From Erysipelotrichales bacterium (lineage in GTDB: Bacteria > Bacillota_I > Bacilli_A > Erysipelotrichales > Erysipelotrichaceae): a stretch of DNA of 40,446 bases. Positions 8,596 to 15,028 of the stretch are shown here, piece after piece. Under the pieces are notes generated by a model. The model ran no database searches and was not told the origin of the DNA. It saw nothing but the letters and a program-made list of their open reading frames with translations. Where the stretch lies: the NCBI GenBank assembly GCA_910576855.1, contig CAJTJP010000028.1:1-40446 (forward strand). Reading direction: 5' to 3'. The translations under genes were made by a program, and so were the position numbers. Each line of letters opens with the position of its first letter. Position 1 is the first letter of the stretch.

Positions 8596-9333
8596 ATGAA
8601 AGAATTGATTAAAGTTACATATGAAAATGACCGGATTACGGTTTCAGCAAGAGATTTATATGAATTTCTAGAATTAACAGAGCGCTTTAGTGCTTGGTTT
8701 AAAAGAATGTTGAGGTATGAGTTTGTAGAAGGAACGGACTATTTAGGGTGTAAAATTTTTAACACCCTAGCGAAACAAGATCTTCAAGACTACCAGCTTA
8801 CAGTTGAAATGGCGAAAGAGATCTCTATGATCCAACGCAATGAAAAAGGTAAACAGGCACGCCGGTACTTTATAGAATGCGAAAAACGCTTAAAATCTCA
8901 ACAGCAGCTTTCAAACGGCAGATCAGATAAAGCGCTGCTGGCGCAAGCAAAAATCTTGAATGCTAAATCTCGAGCTGCAGCTATTTGGTTGAAACTCGGA
9001 GACCGTATGTCTGATAACAAAACATATCAGCAGATATGTAATAGCTACGCATCAGAGGCGCTGACAGGCGAAAAGGTTCTGCCCCTACCTGAATGTCATG
9101 AAAAGTATTATTCGGCTACAGAGGTGGCTAAAATGGTCGGTAGCAACCATATTACAGTAGGCAAGAAGGCAAAGGAAGCAGGAATACGTCCCAGTAATGA
9201 AAATAAGCAATCTGCTTACGGTAAATGGTTTTTCGATAAATCCCCTAATTCTAATAAACAGGTAACGACTTTCAAGTATAACGAAAAAGGCGTAAATGCA
9301 ATCAAGGCATTGTTTAACGCTTGTATGGCATAA
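8596..9333 (+). CDS. AntA/AntB-type phage antirepressor
   Basis: 245-residue protein whose first 100 residues match the AntA/AntB antirepressor domain (VSARDLYEFLELTERFSAWF, then VEMAKEISMIQRNEKGKQAR and ARRYFIECEKRL). The C-terminal part (about 165-245) is a DNA-binding-like domain common in Firmicutes antirepressors (YYSATEVAKMVGSNHITVGK followed by YGKWFF). Such proteins bind and neutralise a repressor to start the lytic cycle. AAAGGAG (8579-8585) is the ribosome binding site and is part of the alternative pairings of the leader. First gene of the rightward operon of switch 1. Confidence 0.88.
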   Translation: MKELIKVTYENDRITVSARDLYEFLELTERFSAWFKRMLRYEFVEGTDYLGCKIFNTLAKQDLQDYQLTVEMAKEISMIQRNEKGKQARRYFIECEKRLKSQQQLSNGRSDKALLAQAKILNAKSRAAAIWLKLGDRMSDNKTYQQICNSYASEALTGEKVLPLPECHEKYYSATEVAKMVGSNHITVGKKAKEAGIRPSNENKQSAYGKWFFDKSPNSNKQVTTFKYNEKGVNAIKALFNACMA

Positions 9334-9348
9334 TAGGAGGGATTAAAG

Positions 9349-9552
9349 ATGAGGTTTAATTATAATCTGCTTAATAATCGAATTGCACAAGTATGCGGAT
9401 CGCAGCAAGAGTTTGCAAGACGATTGGGAATTAGTTTTGAGGAATTGCAGGAGAGAATGTGTAGTGATTTAGGACTGTTCACAGATGATGTGAAAAAGGG
9501 GGTTGAAATTTTATCAATACCCTTAGATGAAGCAGGCCAATATTTTTTTTAA
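9349..9552 (+). CDS. DUF739-type Cro-like protein
   Basis: 67-residue HTH protein of the type usually found opposite phage repressors (family DUF739): short basic start MRFNYNLLNNRI, helix-turn-helix QEFARRLGISFEELQERM and a conserved last helix VKKGVEILSIPLDEAGQYFF. TAGGAGG lies upstream at good spacing. It follows the antirepressor by 15 bp and is the last gene before a terminator. Expected role: Cro-like control of switch 1; DNA target unknown. Confidence 0.75.
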   Translation: MRFNYNLLNNRIAQVCGSQQEFARRLGISFEELQERMCSDLGLFTDDVKKGVEILSIPLDEAGQYFF

Positions 9553-9561
9553 CACAAGAAT

Positions 9562-9593
9562 GTGATAACACCCATGTTATTGTTTTTTTTTTT
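9562..9593 (+). terminator. Terminator closing the switch 1 operon
   Basis: ATAACA / TGTTAT stem extended by G-U pairs, loop CCCA, then a run of 11 T. The T run also contains the stop codon of the convergent repressor gene. It separates switch 1 from the early genes. Confidence 0.8.
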
Positions 9594-10092
9594 ATTCGAC
9601 TTTCTTCTCAGAAATAATATTTCCCTTATCATCATATTCTACCTCGTAATATCCAGTCGCATCCCCTTTACCTGTTATGTAAGATTTAATCGGTGCGTAA
9701 TTGTACTTTTGAATTTCAGATAAATCATTAATATAGTCCATAATTTTTGTTAAAGCTTCATCATTTAATTTATTCACTTTGGCTATCATTTCAGCATAAT
9801 CTGAATTTAATTTTCTTAAATAAATTAATGCGATATCTAGATATTTATATTGGCTAAAAAAAGGACTGATTTTGTCCATTTCGATTCGTTCTTCATCCCA
9901 CCCCATCAAATATCCAGGCGATACATTTAGAACTTTAGCTATTGCTTCGATTTTATCAGTAGGGATATTGGTGATAAGATTATTCTCGTATTTATAAATT
10001 GTCTGACGAGCAACACCAGCAGCATTAGCTAACCTTTCAAGGGACATTCTCTTTTCTAATCTTTTTTCTTTGATTCTTTCACCGATTGTCAT
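9592..10092 (-). CDS. XRE-family repressor (switch 2)
   Basis: 166-residue CI-like protein. The HTH is MSLERLANAAGVARQTIYKYEN (residues about 16-37) followed by TDKIEAIAKVLNVSPGYLMGWDE, the usual phage repressor N-domain. The C-terminal half (about 75-166) lacks the Ser-Lys S24 self-cleavage signature and ends with an acidic GYYEVEYDDKGNIISEKK. AAGGGGT lies 7 bp before the ATG. It faces a small Cro-like gene across a promoter region with its own operators, so this is a second complete immunity switch. With no protease partner, inactivation may depend on an antirepressor. Confidence 0.88.
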   Translation of the reverse strand: MTIGERIKEKRLEKRMSLERLANAAGVARQTIYKYENNLITNIPTDKIEAIAKVLNVSPGYLMGWDEERIEMDKISPFFSQYKYLDIALIYLRKLNSDYAEMIAKVNKLNDEALTKIMDYINDLSEIQKYNYAPIKSYITGKGDATGYYEVEYDDKGNIISEKKVE

Positions 10093-10120
10093 AAGATACC
10101 CCTTCTTTCTTTGTGATTCT

Positions 10121-10148
10121 ATTATACCATTTTTAACCTATAAAGCAA
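10121..10148 (-). promoter_or_regulatory. Promoter of the switch 2 repressor
   Basis: On the minus strand: TTGCTT (10143-10148), 16-bp spacer, extended -10 TGG-TATAAT (TATAAT at 10121-10126). A strong leftward promoter 28 bp before the repressor start. Confidence 0.8.
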
Positions 10149-10193
10149 CACTATAGGGCGGCTATTGTAACTTAAAAAGAAAAAAGTTTTAAA

Positions 10194-10247
10194 AATGACT
10201 TGACAAGTCACAAAAGCGGGGATTATAATGTCACCTGTTAGGTGACA
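10194..10247 (+). promoter_or_regulatory. Early rightward promoter with two operators
   Basis: -35 TTGACA (10200-10205) and -10 TATAAT (10224-10229), both perfect, 18 bp apart. One palindrome, TGACTTGACAAGTCA (10196-10210), covers the -35; a second, TGTCACCTGTTAGGTGACA (10229-10247), starts at the -10 and ends just before the ribosome binding site AAGGAGG. The two share the pattern ACyTG..ArGT.ACA and differ from the switch 1 operators. A half-site TGTAACTT lies upstream at 10166-10173. Confidence 0.85.
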
Positions 10248-10262
10248 GAAAGGAGGTAAAAC

Positions 10263-10487
10263 ATGGCTAATTCAAATTTGCTAAAATCGATTATGGTTGC
10301 TCAAGGATATACAGTGCGTGAGGTAGCTAAAGGGATTGGAATAAATGAAAAACGTCTTTATCGCTATATGAAAAAAGGTATTTTCCCTAGTGATGTCGTC
10401 GAGCAATTAGTGAAGTTTTTGGACATTGTCGATCCAGTACCTATTTTTTTTACAGGTTGTGTAACTTGCAAGGTTACACGTGAGTGA
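10263..10487 (+). CDS. Small Cro-like HTH protein (switch 2)
   Basis: 74-residue DNA-binding protein with HTH YTVREVAKGIGINEKRLYRYM (residues about 17-37) and a following helix PSDVVEQLVKFLDI. It is divergent from the switch 2 repressor and has AAGGAGG 6 bp before ATG, the position of cro. The last 25 residues (FFTGCVTCKVTRE end) are unlike other Cro proteins, and their codons contain a third operator palindrome. Confidence 0.78.
   Translation: MANSNLLKSIMVAQGYTVREVAKGIGINEKRLYRYMKKGIFPSDVVEQLVKFLDIVDPVPIFFTGCVTCKVTRE
10460..10478. promoter_or_regulatory. Third switch 2 operator, inside the cro-like gene
   Basis: TGTAACTTGCAAGGTTACA matches the operator at 10229-10247 at 14 of 19 positions, with perfect outer arms. 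It lies at the 3' end of the Cro-like coding region, 213 bp after the main promoter's -35, where DNA looping or a transcription roadblock is possible. Confidence 0.6.
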
Positions 10488-10510
10488 CCTAAATTGGAAG
10501 GAGGCCTATT

Positions 10511-11113
10511 ATGGCAGAATTACAGATTTTCAAAAACGACGAGTTCGGTGAAGTCCGAACAACAACGATTGACCACAAGTTGTATTTTTGTGGCAGTGAT
10601 GTGGCGAAAGCCTTAGGGTATGCGAATACTTTTGATGCATTAACAAAGCATTGTGAGGAAGATGGTATCGCAAGTTGCGAGGTCATCGACACCTTAGGAA
10701 GAAAACAAGAGGCTAGGTTTATTTCGGAAGGTAATGTTCACCGCTTGATAGTAGCGGCTTCCAAGCAAAGCCGAAACAAAGATATTCAAGAAAGGGCTAA
10801 GAAATATGCTAATTGGATTTTCGATGAGATCATGCCTACAATCAGAAAAGACGGCTACTATTCATTGCCAGGTAATGAAAAAGCTTATCAGCCGAAAGCA
10901 ACATCAGCGGGTGAAGTTGCCAGCTTATTAAAACCGGTAATTAGGGTAATGGAAAGACAAGGCTCTAGACCTTTCAAGGTCGCAAAGCAGACGGAAAAGA
11001 CGCTTAATCAGTTTGGTATTGAAACAATTCCTGATTTTGTAGAAGAACCACAAAGCCAACCGAGCGAACAACTTTCATGGGAGGCAGTTCTTTCCATCAC
11101 ACAACATAAGTAA
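10511..11113 (+). CDS. BRO-N domain antirepressor
   Basis: 200-residue protein with a BRO family N-terminal domain (residues about 1-115): FGEVRTTTIDHKLYFCGSD, VAKALGYAN, and the later GNVHRLIVAASKQSRNKDIQ and WIFDEIMPTIRKDGYY. The rest (about 120-200) is short, without the usual ANT/KilA-C domain, and ends in a Gln/Pro/Ser-rich linker. BRO proteins in temperate phages act as antirepressors or early DNA-binding regulators. GGAGG lies 7 bp before ATG. First gene after the cro-like gene, so it is under switch 2; the prophage therefore has two antirepressors of unrelated families. Confidence 0.87.
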   Translation: MAELQIFKNDEFGEVRTTTIDHKLYFCGSDVAKALGYANTFDALTKHCEEDGIASCEVIDTLGRKQEARFISEGNVHRLIVAASKQSRNKDIQERAKKYANWIFDEIMPTIRKDGYYSLPGNEKAYQPKATSAGEVASLLKPVIRVMERQGSRPFKVAKQTEKTLNQFGIETIPDFVEEPQSQPSEQLSWEAVLSITQHK

Positions 11114-11127
11114 GGAGTTGATTATTT

Positions 11128-11397
11128 ATGGCTCAATTAGCTGCGGACGGCACTATGGTCGATACGGAACACTCTTACGGTGAGATTGAAAGTGTCATTA
11201 AGGATTTTATAGCCTTTATCGAAATGATTCAGTTTGCAAATCAAGAAGAACAAGCCTCTGAATCCGAAAAGAGGTTAGCTGATTATAGTTGTTATTGTGT
11301 CATACGCTTAGCGGAACAGTATTTAACGATGAAAAAAGATTTCTGCCTTTGTAAAGGTGATGAAATGCTTACGAACGAAAAGGACATACAAGCCTAG
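11128..11397 (+). CDS. Conserved phage early protein, function unknown
   Basis: 89-residue, mostly helical acidic protein (GEIESVIKDFIAFIEMIQFANQ; RLADYSCYCVIRLAEQYLTM). No motif was recognised. AAGGAG lies 9 bp before the ATG, and the gene sits in a tight run of early genes after the BRO protein. Confidence 0.65.
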   Translation: MAQLAADGTMVDTEHSYGEIESVIKDFIAFIEMIQFANQEEQASESEKRLADYSCYCVIRLAEQYLTMKKDFCLCKGDEMLTNEKDIQA

Positions 11398-11411
11398 AAA
11401 GGAAAAACAAC

Positions 11412-11552
11412 ATGGAAAAAGAAAAGAATTCGCAGACTTTAGTTGAAGGGTATCGGAAATATATTCATAAGTTTTGCGATGAGATTACCGATGAAGCATT
11501 GTTGAAAAGATTGTATTACGTGGCTCAACGCTACTGGTTGGGAGAGGCTTAA
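11412..11552 (+). CDS. Small early protein, 46 residues
   Basis: Short frame with AAAGGA upstream at suitable spacing; the product MEKEKNSQTLVEGYRKYIHK... is helical and charged and ends in WLGEA. It fits tightly between its neighbours (2 bp before the next ATG), which supports it as a gene. Function unknown. Confidence 0.6.
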   Translation: MEKEKNSQTLVEGYRKYIHKFCDEITDEALLKRLYYVAQRYWLGEA

Positions 11553-11554
11553 TT

Positions 11555-11692
11555 ATGAACGTTATGCAAGAAACAAAGGCATGTGAATGCTACCACCGTT
11601 TGATAAAAGAAGAATTAAGAAAGATACAAGGGAATAAACGATTACATTTAGTACTTATGTTCTTACGTCATTTCAACGGTGAAAAGAGGTGA
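11555..11692 (+). CDS. Small basic early protein, 45 residues
   Basis: Starts 2 bp after the previous stop, with GGAGAGG inside the preceding gene as ribosome binding site. The product is basic and helical (CYHRLIKEELRKIQGNKRLH). Its stop (TGA) overlaps the ribosome binding site AGAGGTGA of the next gene. Function unknown. Confidence 0.55.
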   Translation: MNVMQETKACECYHRLIKEELRKIQGNKRLHLVLMFLRHFNGEKR

Positions 11693-11696
11693 ACGT

Positions 11697-11936
11697 ATGC
11701 CTAATTATGAAATTGAAAAGTTCATTCAAAACAAGGATATATGTGAAATGCAAGGGTGTTGTCCTGCTACTGCCAGTAAGATTATTAAAATGCTGAAAGA
11801 AACATACGGTATTCAAGATCATGAGTTGCCGGACAAAACAAAGATACCCTTAAGTGTCTATCAGTATCATTTTCGGAAAAAATCGCCTAATGAGTGGGCA
11901 AAACGAAAAAACGCAAACAAAGAAAAAGATGTTTAA
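11697..11936 (+). CDS. Small HTH-like early protein
   Basis: 79 residues: EIEKFIQNKDICEMQGCCPATASKIIKML looks like a short helix-turn-helix of the excisionase/MerR-like kind (ICEMQGC-x4-ASKIIK), followed by a wing-like segment and a Lys-rich tail. I chose the ATG at 11697 because AGAGGTGAAC lies directly upstream; a GTG at 11679 is in frame but inside the previous gene. It could be an early regulator or directionality factor, but this is a weak inference. Confidence 0.6.
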   Translation: MPNYEIEKFIQNKDICEMQGCCPATASKIIKMLKETYGIQDHELPDKTKIPLSVYQYHFRKKSPNEWAKRKNANKEKDV

Positions 11937-11962
11937 TGCCTCATACGCATCAAACATCAAGC

Positions 11963-11981
11963 ATTCAGAAGGAGTCTGAAT
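11963..11981 (+). promoter_or_regulatory. Hairpin with an AGGAG loop
   Basis: Perfect 7-bp stem ATTCAGA / TCTGAAT whose 5-base loop is AGGAG, in the 106-bp gap before the next gene. No T run follows, so it is not a terminator. The loop copies a ribosome binding site without a start codon nearby. Confidence 0.45.
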
Positions 11982-12042
11982 AACTTTACCACAAGTATAG
12001 TATATCAGATTTCCTTCGCATAATTCAAGGAGGAAAGCAGAA

Positions 12043-12657
12043 ATGAATGCAGAAAAGTATTTAGGAGAACAACATGTACCAAATAGATTGATTGCTAAAT
12101 CAATAGGTGCTATGTTGCGGCAGGGAATAGATAACAACACTGTAGAATTCGCAATTATCGATATATTTAATCTCGGGTTGCTTATTGGTACGCGCAAGGA
12201 ACGTATGCGTAGAAGCCATATCTTCGATAAAATAGAGTTTTTATGCCCGAAAAAAGGAGAAATTTTTAGGGTCGCTAACGATGAATTTGAACCGTTCGGA
12301 ATAAAAATGGGCGATTATGTTATTTGCCATTATGGTAAAGTTCCTTTCGTTGCGAAACGTGATTTCGTGGTTTATGAAAAGAAAAATGTTTTGAGAATGG
12401 CACTTTATTACGGTTGCTATGCAAAATCGCAATGGGCACTGCATCCGGGCAAACGAAGAAGTCATACCGAGTACATCGGAGAGACTTGTGTGGGTGTAGT
12501 ATCACATGTGTTCAGTTCTAACGGGGATCTAAAATATTGTGTGGATGTAAGCAATTATCCTGAGGAATTCAGCTTAGAGAAAACAATTGAGAGAGAACCG
12601 TCTAATATAGGTGCTCCTATGAAAGGTAATTTGACCTATATCTATGATGTTCTATAA
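12043..12657 (+). CDS. Unknown early protein with a LexA/S24-like C-terminal pattern
   Basis: 204 residues. The N-terminal 60 are helical. The rest follows the order of the LexA/S24 fold: FEPFGIKMGDYVICHY, RDFVVYEKKNVLRMALYYG, then WALHP and ETCVGVVSHVF. The catalytic positions are not conserved: where peptidases have SM before P..i..GD this protein has EF, and the Lys is replaced by Arg (VLRMAL). If the fold is right it is not a peptidase. AAGGAGG lies 10 bp before ATG. Fold assignment is from pattern only. Confidence 0.6.
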   Translation: MNAEKYLGEQHVPNRLIAKSIGAMLRQGIDNNTVEFAIIDIFNLGLLIGTRKERMRRSHIFDKIEFLCPKKGEIFRVANDEFEPFGIKMGDYVICHYGKVPFVAKRDFVVYEKKNVLRMALYYGCYAKSQWALHPGKRRSHTEYIGETCVGVVSHVFSSNGDLKYCVDVSNYPEEFSLEKTIEREPSNIGAPMKGNLTYIYDVL

Positions 12658-12669
12658 GGCAGGTGTAAT

Positions 12670-12852
12670 ATGCCGATTGAGTTTCAAATATGGTTACTGG
12701 TAAGTGTAAGCTTTATTATGCAATGGCTGCTTATCGGTAATGATTTTCTGAATTACTATTCAGATCATGAGTATTTTTATCAATTACAACAGTTACAGGA
12801 AGGAGAAAATAAAAATGTCAACAGAAATCAAAATAACTGTATCATCACCTGA
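12670..12852 (+). CDS. Small membrane protein, 60 residues
   Basis: One hydrophobic helix near the N-terminus (IWLLVSVSFIMQWLLIG) and a polar, Asn/Gln-rich tail. A modest ribosome binding site (CAGGTG) precedes the ATG. It overlaps the next gene by 38 bp, which leaves some doubt that the full tail is used. Confidence 0.5.
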   Translation: MPIEFQIWLLVSVSFIMQWLLIGNDFLNYYSDHEYFYQLQQLQEGENKNVNRNQNNCIIT

Positions 12853-13240
12853 ATTGTCTGAAGCAATTAATGCGCTTGCAAAGGCGATTACAGGTATTCA
12901 AATGCCCGCTACTGTATCAGGGAAGGCTTTAGAAAACGCAATAAAATCAGCTACAAAAGAAGCTGTGGAAGGAAAGAAAGCTGAGGAGATGTCTCAAGTT
13001 GATATGGCAACGCATTCAGCGGCAACGGTCGATCAACCGACTTTAAACTTGGTAAATAGCACGGAAGAAATAACACTCGAATTGCTTCGTACGATGGGCG
13101 CTAAACTGAAGGCGAAAGGGATAGCTACAAAGCAAATCATTAATGATATGGGGTATGAAAAATTATCCTCTGTGCCTAAAGAACAATTTGCGGAATTGTA
13201 CAAACAGTTTACAACTTTATTGGAGAACGCAAATGGCTAA
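12815..13240 (+). CDS. Phage protein of unknown function
   Basis: 141 residues: a beta-like start MSTEIKITVSSPELSEAINAL, a helical stretch, an Ala/Thr/Ser linker, and a C-terminal helical domain LELLRTMGAKLKAKGIATKQI...YEKLSSVPKEQFAELYKQF. The C-terminal part looks like small helical domains found in phage recombination genes next to DUF2800. GGAAGGAG lies 9 bp before the ATG at 12815. Its stop overlaps the start of the DUF2800 gene, so the two are coupled. Confidence 0.72.
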   Translation: MSTEIKITVSSPELSEAINALAKAITGIQMPATVSGKALENAIKSATKEAVEGKKAEEMSQVDMATHSAATVDQPTLNLVNSTEEITLELLRTMGAKLKAKGIATKQIINDMGYEKLSSVPKEQFAELYKQFTTLLENANG

Positions 13241-14405
13241 TCACGGTGAAAGGGCACATGCGGTATTAAGTGCCTCTGCCGCGCATCGTTGGATGAGATG
13301 CACACCGTCCGCAAGGCTAGAAGAAGAATTTCCTAATCATGATACTGTCTATTCTATTGAGGGAACAAAGGCACATGAAATGGCTGAAATGCTTTTGAGA
13401 AAATGGATCGACAGTGATTATTCAGCAATTCCTTCAGATGAATGCGTTGATGATAAAGAAATGTATGCTTCTGTATTTCCTTATGTTGAATATGTTACTG
13501 AAACATATATGAGTGAGAAAGCACAATCATCAGATGCTGTATTGTTCTTAGAACAGAAACTTGACATGCGCCCAACAATACCGGAAGGGTTTGGTACCGG
13601 AGATGCGATCATCATATGCAAAAACAGGCTTCATGTGATTGATTTGAAATATGGGAAAGGTGTTAAGGTTTCCGCGAAAGATAACGAGCAGCTTCGCTGC
13701 TATGCGATGGGGGCATACAATCTATTCAATGAGTTATATGAAAATATTGATCATGTTGTAATGGCGATTGTTCAGCCTCGCTTAGATCATATCAGTATCG
13801 ATGAGTGCCCTCTGCAAGAAATTACAGAGTGGGTAAGCGAGAAGCTTTCTCCCAAGGCTAAACTAGCATATGATGGACGTGGTGAATATGTTGCCGGCGA
13901 CCATTGCCGATTCTGTAAAGCAGGAGGTGCCTGCAGAGCAAGAGCAGAAAAAAACCTTGAAATGGCAAAATCGGATTTTATATCTCCGGATCTTTTGAGT
14001 GAAAGTGAAGTAGCTGAAATTCTACCCGTTGTAGATCAAATATCAAATTGGGTAGATAATGTTAAGGAATACGCTTTACAGCAGGCAAAGCTTGGAAATC
14101 GGATACCCGGATATAAGCTTGTTGAAGGGCGATCTGTACGTGTTTATACCGATCAAGATAAAGTAATTCAAGTTTTAAAAGAGCAGGGATACGCCGAGGC
14201 TGTTTTGTTTGAGCCAAGAAAGCTCTTAGGTATCAGTAAAATGGAAAAAACGATAAGTAAGAGCTGTTTTAAAGCTTACCTTGAAGGTAAAGGATTAGTT
14301 ATCAAGCCAAGAGGTAAGCCGACATTAGTTCCGGTATCAGATAAGAGGTCTGAAATTACGCCGGATGCATTAAAAGATTTTGAAACTATTAGGGCAGTAG
14401 ATTAA
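13233..14405 (+). CDS. DUF2800 PD-(D/E)XK nuclease
   Basis: 390 residues, Cas4/AddB-like phage nuclease family DUF2800. The start ANHGERAHAVLSASAAHRWM is characteristic. The nuclease core shows E in SIEGTKAHEMAE, D in FGTGDAIIICKNR and D-x-K in VIDLKYGKG. A Cys cluster HCRFCKAGGACRARAE lies near residue 225-240, as in Fe-S nucleases of this superfamily. It should process DNA ends during phage replication or recombination with the DUF2815 protein. ATG at 13233 is chosen because it fits the conserved N-terminus and has TGGAGA upstream. Confidence 0.88.
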   Translation: MANHGERAHAVLSASAAHRWMRCTPSARLEEEFPNHDTVYSIEGTKAHEMAEMLLRKWIDSDYSAIPSDECVDDKEMYASVFPYVEYVTETYMSEKAQSSDAVLFLEQKLDMRPTIPEGFGTGDAIIICKNRLHVIDLKYGKGVKVSAKDNEQLRCYAMGAYNLFNELYENIDHVVMAIVQPRLDHISIDECPLQEITEWVSEKLSPKAKLAYDGRGEYVAGDHCRFCKAGGACRARAEKNLEMAKSDFISPDLLSESEVAEILPVVDQISNWVDNVKEYALQQAKLGNRIPGYKLVEGRSVRVYTDQDKVIQVLKEQGYAEAVLFEPRKLLGISKMEKTISKSCFKAYLEGKGLVIKPRGKPTLVPVSDKRSEITPDALKDFETIRAVD

Positions 14406-14438
14406 TAAACCGCCTTTAGTAAAAAGCCAATATAAGAG

Positions 14439-14460
14439 AGCGGAAGAACCGCTAAGGAGG
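14439..14460 (+). promoter_or_regulatory. Hairpin abutting the ribosome binding site of the DUF2815 gene
   Basis: AGCGG / CCGCT stem with loop AAGAA, followed at once by AAGGAGG (14454-14460) and the ATG 9 bp later. A hairpin placed this close can affect ribosome binding. Structured RNA motifs named after DUF2800 and DUF2815 have been published from comparative genomics; I cannot tell whether this is one of them. Confidence 0.5.
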
Positions 14461-14469
14461 AATTAAAAA

Positions 14470-15018
14470 ATGGCAAGAAAATTATCAGATACAAGAGTAG
14501 TTACAGGTAACGTAAGACTGAGTTATGCGCATCTATTTGAGGCGTATTCAGCACATGAAGGGCAGGAAAAAAAGTATTCTGTTTCTTTACTGATTCCTAA
14601 GTCAGATAAGATGACAGTGAAACTTATAAATGAAGCGGTTGAAAAAGCGATTCAAAACGGTATTTCAAGTAAATGGGGCGGTAAGCGACCTAAGAACTTG
14701 AAGCTTCCGTTGCGTGATGGTGGTACGGAAAGAGATGAAGATATCTATCAAAATCATTACTTCATCAATGCGAATAACAGACGCCAGCCGGGGATTATCG
14801 ATAAATACAAAAATAAAATCGTTGATCCTGATGAAGTATACAGCGGCTGTTACGCACTGGCAAGTATTACACTATATCCTTATAACGCTAACGGAAATGT
14901 CGGTATCGGATGCAGCATTGATAATATCATGAAGGTTGAGGACGGCGAACCTTTGGGTAACGTACATACAGCTGAATCAGATTTTGCTGATGTTGATTCG
15001 GATGACGGATTAGATTAG
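14470..15018 (+). CDS. DUF2815 ssDNA-binding protein
   Basis: 182 residues, family DUF2815, related in fold to T7 gp2.5-type single-strand DNA-binding proteins. Visible features: an N-terminal beta-rich OB-like part (TRVVTGNVRLSYAHLFEAY; KYSVSLLIPKSD), a conserved centre (YFINANNRRQPGIID; GCYALASITLYPY; NVGIGCSIDNIMKVEDGE), and an acidic tail (DFADVDSDDGLD) typical of SSBs that recruit partners. It is placed between the DUF2800 nuclease and the DNA polymerase. Confidence 0.88.
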   Translation: MARKLSDTRVVTGNVRLSYAHLFEAYSAHEGQEKKYSVSLLIPKSDKMTVKLINEAVEKAIQNGISSKWGGKRPKNLKLPLRDGGTERDEDIYQNHYFINANNRRQPGIIDKYKNKIVDPDEVYSGCYALASITLYPYNANGNVGIGCSIDNIMKVEDGEPLGNVHTAESDFADVDSDDGLD

Positions 15019-15028
15019 GGTGATCGCA

